Shown: one piece after another, positions 1 through 11,700 of the stretch
How the letters are laid out: each line of letters opens with the position of its first letter
How positions within the stretch are numbered: position 1 is the first letter of the stretch
NCBI GenBank assembly: GCA_026260175.1
Contig: JAKCWW010000359.1
Span: forward strand, 40,201 to 104,200
Reading direction: 5' to 3'
Length of the DNA stretch: 64,000 bases
From: Reticulitermes lucifugus
Lineage: Eukaryota > Arthropoda > Insecta > Blattodea > Rhinotermitidae
Notes under the pieces: model-generated
The model's input: the letters and a program-made list of their open reading frames with translations, nothing else
Databases searched by the model: none
Told to the model about the DNA's origin: nothing
Made by a program: the position numbers and the translations under genes

Positions 1-225
1 ACAGAAAATTACGATGGCCGAGTTACGGCCGAAACATATGTAGGGTGTAGTGAACAGAAAATTGCGATAGCCGAGTTACGGCCGAAACATATGTAGGGTA
101 TAGTGAACAGAAAATTACGATGGCCGAGTTACGGCCGAAACATATGTAGGGTGTAGTGAACAGAAAATTACGATGGCCGAGTTAGGGCCGAAACATATGT
201 AGGGTGTAGCGAACAGAAAATTACG
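1..225. repeat. 53-bp minisatellite, 4.25 copies, cut by the window edge
   Basis: Head-to-tail units begin at 1, 54, 107, 160 and 213 (partial). They differ at only a few positions (for example G/A at 64 and C/G at 186). Each unit holds a short inverted repeat, GGCCG-AGTTA-CGGCC. There are no spacers, so this is not CRISPR-like. The array starts at or before base 1, so its full length is unknown. Confidence 0.95.
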
Positions 226-1240
226 AAAATAAATAGTGCGTTTGTTGGTTGAAAAACTAAAGATTAATGTTAAGATGCACGGCGAACACAACGTCAAATT
301 AACCATTCTGAACATTTTATTTTAGCAGGGCCTCACGATTCTTTACAGCGTTTTAAAATTTGCGGTGAACCAAACCGTCTTTCTGACTGCCTGGTGTGTA
401 ACATTCAGATCTGCAGAGTTTGGAAACCCATGTTCAGATTGTGTTGGTATTCTTACACCATTTACACAAGGCACGCGAACAGAATATCATTAGGCAGGGA
501 CGTGATTTCCATTTACTTATGTGTTTGAACTAGATTGAGCTGGTTCGAGATGTAATCCAGTTGCTACTGTTCCATGACAACGGGGAGTTTGTTGAGCAGT
601 TGAGTAACTATTGCTTCTTCAGATAACGTTCCTCTATTAAAACAATAGTCAATGAGCTAGAAATTGTCTTTTAGAACATTTTGGATTATACAAGCATATA
701 TGAATGAAATGCATAGTGTGAACGCTTCTGTCCTTTCTAAAATGTGCGAGTAATGTGGCGGCACGTGGATGCGATTTTTATGCCGCGAATTAGGGCAAAA
801 TACAAACACAGTAATGCTATTTGATAGTTATTGCATTTACGTCATTATAATATGGGGCCACATAAATGCGATTTACTGCGGTGTAACATAATATTCCAAT
901 GACGTGGTCTTGGTGTTGGTACGTCAACTTCCTTTGCAGTTAGCGAATTCTTCTTCACGCGATTTACGTTTTGCATAATTAAGGTAAATAAAAACAAGCA
1001 CTCATAACATTTGATATCTATTGCTTATATCTGGGAATATGAAGTTTGTTATATGGATGAATTATGAATATACCTACAAACTGTGTAAGAAATATTGTTT
1101 GTAGGTCAGAAATTGCAAAATATTTTGAGATGGTGAAACTTAGGTTTTATGCACGAGTTTGGCTGAAGTATTTAACGTGGGCAAAACCCGGCGTAAAACA
1201 AATAAGTAAGTCCTGAAAAGAAATATAACAACAGATTCTC
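226..1240. other. Intergenic, one dispersed repeat D copy
   Basis: No gene seen. Only short AT-rich frames without family resemblance. Around 540-625 there is a weak copy of dispersed repeat D (CGGGGAGTTTGTTGAGCAGTTGAG). Confidence 0.5.
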
Positions 1241-1271
<31 letters not shown>

Positions 1272-1284
1272 TAATAATAATAAT
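1241..1284. repeat. (AAT)n microsatellite
   Basis: About 14 AAT/ATA triplets with one G interruption at 1270. Confidence 0.95.
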
Positions 1285-1614
1285 CTCTGATATATCTAGA
1301 AAGGTGAAAAACAATAAAAAGTGTAACCCCATTCGATTAAGTGGCATGAGAGTATATGAAAACAGCCAAGGATGCAAACATCTGAACGTGCATCAATGTG
1401 ACGTTCGTTATGCCTACAGTAGCCTACCTTTCCTAACTTCTTATTAAGATGGTAATGGAGGATGATCGAAGTAGTCTTGAGCATTCTCCACTCGAAGCGC
1501 TGCCCACGCTTGAATCGGTCAAGGGCGTAGAGTGGGCTGTTCAAATCGATATTTGTGAGCTGCCCTTTGTAGGTAATGTAGTGACGATTAAGAGTTTTTA
1601 GTGAATTGTTAAGT

Positions 1615-1637
1615 ACACACACACACACACACACACA
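1615..1637. repeat. (AC)n microsatellite
   Basis: Eleven to twelve uninterrupted AC dinucleotides. Confidence 0.9.
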
Positions 1638-1924
1638 TACACGAGCCTGCTTTGGAAATTTGTATCCACTGTCTGTTTTCCTTAATTAATAAGAAAGTGA
1701 GCTAAATATTATTAATAGACTTAAGTATACCACGTGTTCATGAGCGTTTATAACATAATGTCTGTTTATTTGTACTGTAATGACATTTACATTTATTGCC
1801 CTGCATATAAAAACCTGCCATTGGATCCTCTCCTGAGCCAGCATACCAATTTGTGTGAAAGATTCAATTTTTTCATTATCCTTCCAGTTACGCCCAGATC
1901 TCTTGTGTGGAATTACTGTATCTG

Positions 1925-2050
1925 GCTCGAGATAGGAACAAGTGGCGGATTGTTGTGTTTTCTATTCAATGCGGGGAGTTTCTTTGCTAGCTGAGTATCT
2001 ATTACCTTCTCAGGAAGGGCGCTGATCCAATATGTTAGTATGCTAAAGTT
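1925..2050 (+). repeat. Dispersed repeat D copy
   Basis: Shares ATGCGGGGAGTTTCTTTGCT, AGCTGA, TTCTCAGGAAGG and a GTTAG-containing end with the better copy at 18507-18612. Unknown family, SINE-like. Confidence 0.55.
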
Positions 2051-4490
2051 CGTATCTTAAGTATACTCTTCAAAATCCCCACATTTTTACAAACTTTCAC
2101 ATTTCTACAAGTTTTAAGAGTAACACGCATTTAACTTTGCCGTAACCCAGTTGTTGATTTGTTAATGGGTTTGTTTACAATGACCTGCAATGTGTATTCG
2201 CTACCATTGAAACAAGAAATAAATTAGAATGCAGGACTAACATTACGTCACCTACTTTACTGCAGGTGTTTTAGTTGGTGCTCTAGGGTATGGTAATTGC
2301 AAAGAAAATGTAAATTCTCAAAATAATTCTAACATACTAATTAAAAATATTGGCGCAAAAATTTTGCATTATGTCACAGTTTTCCATAAAAATGTAATGA
2401 CCATTCTCCTACGCACGTTAAAAAAATAAATATCTTAATAGTGTAGTCGGTATAGAGATGATGCTACGGGTTGCACAAACGAGAATCTTGTTTTGATTGC
2501 GGCAGGGCCAACAGATTTAACTCGTCTCCAGATTGTCCAGACCTATTTTGAAGTTTACGTAGCCTGCTAATTAATGTGTACCGAATGCCATTGTAGCATC
2601 TTAGTGATCTAGATTCGATTCGGCTAGCTTGGTCTGGGTTCCACTAATGCGCCCTCGGACTGGTCCAATAACGACATTATTCTCTATCCTTTCACGAGAC
2701 TGTGCCTGGTTTTTTTTTTTTGTTGGAAATTTCTCACTTGGAAACTTAGGCCGAATTCCTTCGACGCTATCTCACGGACTGAAATTTTGCCTAATATTCG
2801 AAGAGAACAACAGGAGTTCCGGCATATCCCTTATTCCAGCCAGAATTCACGGACTTGTGCACCCAGCACCAAGGTAAAAACAGACTGATATGAAAACCAG
2901 ATGAATTCAAGGATTATTGCTCATTACCGTTTATTTATGCACGTGAAGGCGGGGCGACGTCTTTCCGTTTCGCCCTTTGTGCAAAGAGCTCTTTCCGCTT
3001 CAGCAGGAAAGAGTGCCCCTGTATTATTTTGCTTCTCAAATATATACTTTCAGGAAACTTTTTCTGGTGAGGTCGGGTGCACCTTTCCTTTTCAACAGTA
3101 CATTTTCTTATTCATTTCTAACCCCAGAAGACAAAAAAACGACTAAAGTTGCCTCCGTTCCTGCTGCCTTCATTTCCGTTATCTTTCATTTCCTGGCTGT
3201 TTCTAGGAAAGCGACTCTGTAACCGGCGAATTGTGACAAAGAACTGTTCCCGATTTTTAAGGATTTATGGAGCACAAGAATCAGCCTTCCAGCTTGGAGG
3301 TTAGACGTGGACTGACAGCCTGTTACGCTAACAGTAGACCTCTTAGACAATGCCTCGGGTGTATGAATAGGATATAACTGAGGTGACTGAGACAGAAAAT
3401 TACATTCAAATAATAATCATTTTCACTGTACAGTATAGTATTATTCAAGTGATAAAACCAATGATTATGTGATGGACCCACGGGAATCCAATACATGAAT
3501 ATAAATCTTTGGTATGTAAATCACATGTGAAGAAATCACTTAGGAGAGGTAATATTCAAACAAATATCAGAGAAATATAATATGAAGTTACGTATTGGAT
3601 ATAACTGGTTCACAAGAGTGTAATTGCGGGCTGTTGTGAAGAAGGCGATGAATATTCTAACTTATTCACTAACTAAGTATAATGGCTACTGTGCTGAAAA
3701 CCTCTTAAGGACAATGCCGCTTGTTCCAAGGCCCATCATTGGATACGATCGTAAGCCAGTAATATATACCCCACCCTCATAAACTACCTGTCTAGGACAC
3801 TTCTTAATTCTATTGTTTTATCTCATTCACGGTCTTCTAAGTCGGAATAAGGCAAGAGACTTCATCATTAAAATTATGTATGCATTTCTTATCTCCCAAA
3901 GTCTATATGCATGCTGATTTCATCATAGCCTCCCATGTTTCACTATGTTAATAATACTAGGTGACCTGTGTAAAGAAAGCATTTCTCATTCATTGTGTGA
4001 AGATTGTGCTACATGTTCCATAAAATAGTGTTATTTTTGGATGACCTAAGGTACTGTCACAGCACCTGTACTAGATTAATAGTAACAAAATAAAATAAGC
4101 TTTAGAAATGTGCTATATTATTCGATTAAAGAAATGAAATTATGCGAAACGTAAACACGTGAACATGTAGGTTAACGTGTTACGTGCACAGAATTCGAAA
4201 GAGGAATATCCATTGTGTCGTCTCAGACTCTATGCTACCCACTTAGCTGAACTGTCAGAGAAGTTGCCGCATCCCAACTGCGAATCGGCGAATCGTTATT
4301 CACGGCTGGATGTGTTAGTGCCTTTCTGAACTGTTTTCGAAGTAATTCAATTTGCAGATGTTTGCGACTGTAAGCGCATGAAGTGTGTGTATAGTAGCGA
4401 AGCTTAGAAAGTGTGGAAACAAGTACACTTACTCGTATTCTAGAAGCCAAATTTCAAATCCGTTCTTTGTAATTTTATGTACTGTAATTA
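2051..4490. other. Intergenic, no feature recognised
   Basis: AT-rich sequence. Frames at 2629-3222 are short, overlap in different phases and match no family I know. No RNA gene or terminal repeat seen. Confidence 0.5.
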
Positions 4491-4610
4491 ACTAACTAAA
4501 CAACAAACTAATTAAATACCTAGCTCCGTGGAGCAGACTCCTTGACAAGCTACCAGTTCCTCTGTTACTTAGGAAATTTCTCGTATTTTACGCAACCCTA
4601 AGGGTCGTGA
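4490..4610 (-). repeat. Dispersed repeat D copy with GTTA-rich tail
   Basis: Read on the minus strand: ATACGAGAAATTTCCTAAGT, then GTCTGCTCCACGGAGC, then a run of TTAG/TTAGTT tetramers. Same order as the copies at 18507-18612 and 59395-59505. Confidence 0.6.
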
Positions 4611-4627
4611 ACTTACACGACCCATTT

Positions 4628-5015
4628 TAAGCTACGGAGCAGCAACCTGGACAGTGATCTCAGAAGAAATGAATGATCTTAGAATATTTGAAAGGTAAAT
4701 TGTAAGAAAAATTTATGGTCCCATTAAAAGGAAAATTTGGGCTTAAGAACAAATAATAACAAACATTGTAAAATTTATACAGTCGCTTAGAGTAAGAAGG
4801 TAGGGACATATTGAAAGGATGAATAACGGAAGAATGCCAAAAGCAATAGTGCCTGCCAGAATGCAAGGAATAAGGAAAAGAGTAAGACAACGGAAAAGAT
4901 GGACTGATGGAACATAATGGGAATCAGAAATGGGCATACATTGGCTAGAGACCGGAAGGAAGGGAGGAGGATTTTTTTGGAAGCGAAGTTCCACAACGGA
5001 CTGTAGTGCTTGATG
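4628..5015 (+). pseudogene. LINE (non-LTR retrotransposon) 3' tail, decayed
   Basis: Translation gives the C-terminal part seen in many arthropod LINEs after the reverse transcriptase: LSYGAATWTV..EEMNDLRIFER, IVRKIYGPIKR, then an RVGHIERMNNGRMPKA-like segment and RKRWTDG. In-frame stops (after FER, after KIW and after TDGT) show it is dead. Its 3' end runs into a GAATAA/GAAGA microsatellite, probably from the element's tail. The clade is uncertain. Confidence 0.8.
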
Positions 5016-5080
5016 AGAATAAGAATAAGAATAAGAATAAGAAGGAGAAGATGAAGATGAAGAAGAAGAAGAAAAGAAGA
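5016..5080. repeat. (GAATAA)n then (GAA/GAT)n purine microsatellite
   Basis: Four to five GAATAA units followed by GAAGATGAAGA triplets. It lies between two LINE 3' tails that point at each other. Confidence 0.9.
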
Positions 5081-5345
5081 TTTGTGACTGTTTTCAAAAG
5101 AGCCCGCTTCTTGTCCTGGTCCAGAGTCAAGTGAAAAGCGTCCAAGCTCTCCCAGCCTCTTTCTTTAAGATCCTTTTTAACAGCACCCTCCCATCTACGC
5201 CTAAATTTTCCAAGTGGTCTCTTACGTTCAGGTTTTCCTGCCAAAATCGTATATGCAGTTCTCTTCTCCCCCCATATATGCCACATGCCTCGGCCATCCA
5301 ATCGTCTTTGACTGGCTCATCGGATAATATTTGGTGAGGAGTAGA
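5081..5345 (-). pseudogene. LINE 3' tail, decayed, opposite orientation
   Basis: On the minus strand: GRGMWHIWGEKRTAYTILAG, then KPERKRPLGKFRRRWEG, then VKKDLKERGWES and LDQDKKRALLKTVTNL. This is the C-terminal tail of the same broad LINE type as 4628-5015 and 43740-44330. One frameshift separates its upstream part. Only the last 265 bases or so survive (5' truncation, typical of LINEs). Confidence 0.82.
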
Positions 5346-5399
5346 AAGCATGAGGCTTCTCATTATGCAATTTTCTCGAGCCTCATTTTAGTTCCTCCC

Positions 5400-6810
5400 T
5401 TTTTGATCCAACAACTTTCCCCAGCACTCTCTTCTTCAACACCCTCAGCCAATGATCTGCCCTTAATGTGAGAGAACAAATTTTTCACCATTATGTAACA
5501 ACACCAAAGTTATAATTCCGTGTTTTTTAATATTTGTATTCTTGGATGGCAAAGGGGAAGACAACATTTTCAGAAGCTAATGGTAGCAGACCTTCTCCTA
5601 CTTTAATCTATTCTTAATTTCTTGGTTCATTTAATTTTGACTTTTGACCTCTCTGTTAATATGCAGTAATGCAAATTATGCTGTCACTACTTTTGGAAAA
5701 CTTGTGTCTTAACAACCTTGAACTTTCGTGTCCTGCAATACTGCTAAGTTGGTTGCTTGGCAAGGCAATTTATAGAAACCACAAAATTGGGTTGTAATCG
5801 TATTAGTGGGCAACAGCACACACTTAGGGGAGTGTCTTGTATTCCACGAAGAGCAGAAGCTGACATGAAATGTTAAAGGGAGACGGCCTACACCCATCTG
5901 TAAAGTCGATACGATGTTGCCCTGCAGGCTGATAGCGTGTCGTCGCTAAGTAGAAGGAAGAGATTTGCCGTGACTGGCGTCCATTTGTCCGGCCCAAAGT
6001 GAGTCTGTTCTTGGGTCAGGGCCAAATAATCATGTTTTTCTCTTTCTCCTGCTGTGTCTGGTGATGGTGGGAGAGAGAGGGAGCGTAGAATTCTGTTTTA
6101 TATTGATCCAGTGTCATCCCAGGTGACATGAACAGGTGGAACGCGATCCGCAAAACTTGCAGTCTTATGGGACTCCAAGGTTTTTTTACCTCTGTTTATT
6201 TTTCCCTGCTGTCTATTCGTTTTTTCCTTTTTTTCTCCCTGTTCTCCAACCCTTTGCTTCTACTCCATGCCCTTCCCTCTTCCTACTTTCATTCTATACG
6301 TTTCTTTATATTTGGTTTATTTAACTCTTTTCTCAGCTGCATACGTCACATCGTCGAATACGATGAAGATTTTGAATGTTGAAAGCAAAAGTCTGTGGAT
6401 GGAATCGAGCAGGAAAATACTGTCTCAGTACTTTCCTGCTTCCTGTAGAATGTGCCTTTCTCATGGACTGAACTGAACATTCATGATTCCAATTTGCATG
6501 CAGTTGTACTAATCGGAGGCAGAAATGCGAAGTTCTGCACTTTGAATTACACAGTATTTATATAACGTTTCTTGATGCGTGCTGGACGTGTTCCTGAGTT
6601 TGTACGCGGAATTACGTCTTTGATATTAGTGACAATCAAGATCGTCTTCGTATAGAAGTACCTTAAATAAAATGAGCAAATATAAAATTCCCCATCTCTT
6701 CAGTGTCGACTGAGGCATTTGTTTAGCATCTGATTGAGCTCGTCATTTTTATCCTGAATTGTTGCCACACGCACACACAACTGTAGAAGCTACAAAGAAT
6801 TTAGGCGTAA
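5400..6810. other. Intergenic, no feature recognised
   Basis: Unique-looking sequence with a T-rich stretch at 6180-6310 that produces spurious hydrophobic frames. No gene or repeat recognised. Confidence 0.5.
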
Positions 6811-6817
6811 CAGTAAC

Positions 6818-7100
6818 GCTTCAGAGTGCATCCTGTTGATGCCATGGAGGCATATGGGGGAGTGGAGGTATAACTTCTCTGTTTCTTAACCTTGGAATGA
6901 GATGGGGCCGGAAGACAGTTTTATCTCCACGGAAAGAGTCCCCATTACACAGTGAATAGGAGGCTGGATGGAAAGCATTGCATGTCTGGACGCTTTGGAG
7001 AAGAGATAAATCTCCTGCTCTTGTCGGGAATCGAACCATAAACTTTCGTTTGTCAAAATGTAGCCCATTCACTACCGGCTACACTATCCCTGTCCCGCAG
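6818..7100 (-). mobile_element. tRNA-derived SINE B, near full length
   Basis: On the minus strand it opens GGGATAGTGTAGCCGGTAGT and has an intact pol III B box, GGTTCGATTCC. The body has AAGGTTAAGAA and TATACCTCCACTCCCCCATA, ending ATGGCAT. The same ordered blocks recur at 28750, 34403, 38579 and 51187. Confidence 0.85.
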
Positions 7101-7109
7101 GACGTATGC

Positions 7110-8730
7110 TTATGGTGTGTTCGATGTTCCTATAAATGCTTACTGAGTTACGCCGGAGATGCCTACAGAAATGCATATAGATCTAGGGGTTAGGTTTCTA
7201 TTTTTGTCCACTTTTAACCAAAATTCTAAGGGACAGACAGTTTTTGTTAGTTTTCCCTGATATAGATTTTTAGGAAAATTCTTCTGCTTTTCTCCAGTTG
7301 TTAAATGCGTAAAGAAGGAGAAAAATATTGTAACACGCGTTTCTCAGAGCTGTAACATGTCTGAAAGGAATGAAGAACAAATGTAGTCGTCATGAAAGTT
7401 AAAACATAAATGAATAGAGTAAATAAACAATTAAAATGACTTCTTGTGAATAAAAAAACTTCTAACCACATTCAAGTCTCAGATATTGGTTCTGAATGTA
7501 GAAAAAGTGGGAAGGAAAATGTGTTGTTTAGCACTGTTGTTTGTTTGTCATATTAAGCATAAAACAATCCATTATCTTAGACTATACCGAAGTATCGGGT
7601 AGCAACACAGGAAGTGGTAACTCGTATAGGTGGAGTTTCGAGCGCCACCTGAAATGGGGCCTTTTAATTCGAAGCACGATATAAGTACATCCGGAATGGC
7701 ACTAAACTTTCAGTGAACGGATCGAATTAAGCAAAGGGAAAAGTTGGTGAGAATTTTAAAATTGCTGCTAACTGACAGTACGAAGACTATTCAAATGACC
7801 ACCAACATGTAGATGCTTGTATGCGCACAGAGAATTCTGACAGCGGACAAAGAGTTTGTGTGAAAAAATCCATTGTCTTTACTGTATGTACATAATTTAA
7901 AATACCATTCGAAGACGTGTAACACCTAACTTCTATTTATAGCTCACAACAGCAATACATTTGCTACCTACTGATGGTTGCACTGATTGTGTCACGCTTT
8001 GTATCAGAGTGTGCGCGCTCCAGTGAAAGAGACGCAAATCTCATGCAGTGTGTTGCCAGTGTATACAGGCAGACGTATAGTTTTATGAGAGGGTTGTGCA
8101 TTGAATCATTCAGACAGACGATCACATAGAGTTTATTGTGTTAGGAATGGCTGCAGAAGCCTTGTAAATTGACATCTCACAACACCAGTTTGTTATAGCT
8201 CATGTGCTCGCAGATTTAATGTCTTGAATGTAAACCTCGAACTTTATTTCCTGTTTTATACGTCACTGAATTATGCTTCGGCGTTACTGCTTGAAGAACC
8301 ATTATATTATATTGCAGGAAAAAGTGCATATAATAAGCTGAATAAAAGGTACAAAATGTGATATAAGAATGGCATACTAGGGATGATTATATGAAAGGGT
8401 ATATACAGATGTTTTTGGAATGAGGTTAAAAGGGAAAACCTAAAATGTGGTAACTTTCGAAATAACTCTCTCCATCCAATAGAGCCCTTTTCGGAAAGCT
8501 GGTAGTAGCCGAGATAGTTAAGAAATTCGCCGCTTTTTGTGGAAACAGAGGGTTTGTTTCTATGCTAATAAGCTGCAAGTACTTGACCCTGCCCTACTAG
8601 ATTTTTACAACGCACAGATTAAGTATATTTACGCCCACCAACTTAACTGTTTGGGCACTACAAAACCGGTCTGATTCTCCCTGCCGCGGCAGGTAGAAAA
8701 ACACGGGACAGACGAGTTGTATGTTAAATC
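7110..8730. other. Intergenic, no feature recognised
   Basis: No frame over 60 codons with family features, no terminal repeats and no RNA gene seen. Confidence 0.45.
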
Positions 8731-8738
8731 AGTTTTGC

Positions 8739-8772
8739 CTGAGGATGGGGACAGAGCTAGTCCCCGAAACGT
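8739..8772 (+). ncRNA. Hammerhead-like hairpin motif, copy 1
   Basis: CTGAGGA-T, then a 6-bp stem GGGGAC/GTCCCC around AGAGCTA, then CGAAACG. It resembles the hammerhead core (CUGANGA, stem II, GAAA). An extra T sits between core and stem, and no cleavage-site partner was found. Related to copies at 44824, 61138 and 62201. Confidence 0.35.
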
Positions 8773-8779
8773 TGTATTC

Positions 8780-11700
8780 AAACGAATTGACGCGGCTGTG
8801 CGCCCGAGAAGAATGTATTGTATATTTACGTATTTTAAAATAAGGGTTTTAAGGCATCTAAATCGGATTTGAGCGTCAGGTGAAGTGGGAGTTGTATCAT
8901 ACTGGACCAAAACGACAGGAATGGAATGTGCCTAACAGATTACAGTACAAATAAACAATAACAAACTTGATAGACTTTTGTTCATTAAAGGCGAAGAGGA
9001 AGCAAGCGAAATAGTCACAATGTCTCTGTTGTGCTTTCGTTTGGTATATTTCCTTGAAGGGACGCCTATTTTAAATTTTCTGACGCCTGTGGTTGTTGAA
9101 AAGTATTTAAAAATTGTATACAGAGATCTGTATGAATTCTGAGAAATATGAATCTATGGTTGGAGGGTAATGTCCTCGTTCCTTTTTTATTTTAATTGAA
9201 ATGGTTTGGAGTCATTAGTTCATCTGCATTTATTGTTACGATGTAGGAGACGTGCACCAGGTGGTAATGGTTGTCAAAACAAGTCATTCTTCAAAAGCAG
9301 TCATTGTTACGTAATATAAATGCAGTCTCTAGGCGGCCGAAGTACCAGGCTACAGTGGTTTTCGAAAACGGGTTCTCATAATTGATAACCTGCATTTTGA
9401 ATAAAGTCGTTATTTAATCGATAATATTTGGTAAATGGGGGGGGAGGGTGTTTATGCAGAGACCTTAACTGGGGATGGGATTTGCTTATTTCGAAGGGTT
9501 AGTATGCTGCGGGAGAATGTATTAAGAACAAAAACTGTGCAATACGTTTCCGCCCTTTGTTGCAATTTGGAACTTCGTAATAATACTATAGATACGGGAA
9601 GATTGTGAAATGTATGCGGAAGGGAACTAGTGGTAATGTCGAAATAATAGCTACTGGTGGCTGCCGGTCTTCTTGTAATCTACTAAAATGAACACCACAT
9701 GTAACTAGCAGTTCCATTCTTACACCAGATAGTCGAAAAAAATCATAGGCCCATGCGCACTTCGCTTGCACACAGTATTTATTCCTGGATGAAACGCGGC
9801 CAGTACCTGACATTCTTTATCCACATCAGAATTCCGTCTACTTAATCCGCCTCCGAGAAAATGTGCCTTGCTTGGAAATTTTAAGCTGTTACATATTAAG
9901 CCATTGTGAACAACTACGACTTTGTCATCTAGAATTATAATAATTTTATTAATTTTAATAGTCTCTCTGACCAGTTGGAGATGACAGTATTTGATATGAA
10001 TGTAAATTTGAGCTCTCAATTATTATTCCATCCTTAATGTATATAGCATTACATGCTTTTTCTCCGTACGTAATTATTACCGCAGCCGGACGAGGGCTTA
10101 ATGAGCCTCAAGCCGTAACATACAGCTACCATACTTTTGACAACAAAATAATTACTTGCGTAAATAGTTATGTTTAACGGTGTTTACCACTTAGTCATAC
10201 CATTAAGTGAATTTATAAGACGTGTGTCTTACTTCTTTTGTATCTGAGGGCCAAATTACTCAACAACCGACTGTTACAATTGGTCGTAATATATTTCTAC
10301 TTTTTAGTGTAGATTAAAGTAACGTATTTGTGAAGTAGTTAGTTCTTAACAGTTTACACTTGAAATTTAAATAGGCTGCATGCTGGTTAATAAGGAGGGC
10401 GGAAGTGTTAGAGCGTGCAGGGCACAGAGGGCGGGCCTCGAAAACCGAATAGAAATGGTTGACCTGACCAAGTCTCGCCACTAGCTATTGATCCAGTCCA
10501 GAGGCACGGTAGCAATGGAAAGGTACTGGGGGACGGAGAGAAAAGGCAGCCTTACTTTATAATTGCACTAGGTATTACGACAATTAAATTAGGAAGAGCG
10601 AGATGGTCAGAACGTTTTGCACGCATGGAAGAGATGAGGAAACCCCAAGAGACGTATAGGCGTGGACCGGAGAATAATATTAAATATTAATATAAAACCT
10701 GGTCATGCCACGTGGTTTTCATCAGACTATGTTACTGGAAGGTGTAGCAGCCTTTATACGCATTATGTCACACACTGTTAGACACAACCCTTTCGACTCT
10801 TAAATACGCTCCATACTCACTGTCTATAAATGCTATATAGTTTACACGTGTTTGACAAAGTATTTTTCGTGACTTTTTTCATCGATCCAATCTTATACAC
10901 TGTACATTATAGTCCTTAAGGGACACAGTGAAATTGCAGTTTCACGGAAAATGCACGCTCTGAATTTGAACACTTCTTGAAAGACGCCTCACTAGAACAA
11001 ATGGTGCTAACTAGGTATAAATTTCTATCGGCCAAGGGTGAGGCTGCAATTCCGACCGAAGCATGTAACCTCTCTGCTGCTGCATAACGACGACTTCTTT
11101 CGGCAGGAATCACTGCCGCCTGGCATACTTATAGGAAAATTTACACATTACGTGCTACGTGGGTTCAGAATAACTACAGACATTCATACCGTAGGCGTAC
11201 GTGTATATGTGCGCGCGAGTATGTGAATGTGTATATTGGCTTAAGATGGAGTTTCGTGGCGGATAATAAACCTTCTAGTTCCATAAAAGCCTTGTTTTTC
11301 GTTGCCAGCTGAGAACTGAGAACCCATAAAATTTTAAAGAAAGACAATTGACCATGAATAAACTAGTCGTCCTTGCGGAGGTGCTAATGTGTACATCAGA
11401 CTTTCTGAGAGAAGCACGGCACACTGTAAACCAAACATTAGGTTCCGAGAGTAAAAATTAAGTATCTATACATTTTTCTGATCTAAAATCTTATTTTCCT
11501 TATTGTTTAATAGTTATGAAGTACAGAATATGGAAGATTCTGAATTGAATACACATTAGTGCATTCTGCATACGGAGTGCGCAAAATGTATTATGTGGGG
11601 GAGGTCGTGTCTGTTCATCTATCCTCATGTTTTGTATTCGAAATTACTCGACGGATGTCAGGAGAATTTGTTGTTGAGGATCTAGGTTCAAGTTTGCTAA

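Noticed and set aside
1-225. CRISPR-like array
   Set aside because: Direct tandem repeats with no unique spacers, in a eukaryotic genome.
1147-1377. Poly-Ile frame (-)
   Set aside because: Produced by the AAT microsatellite.
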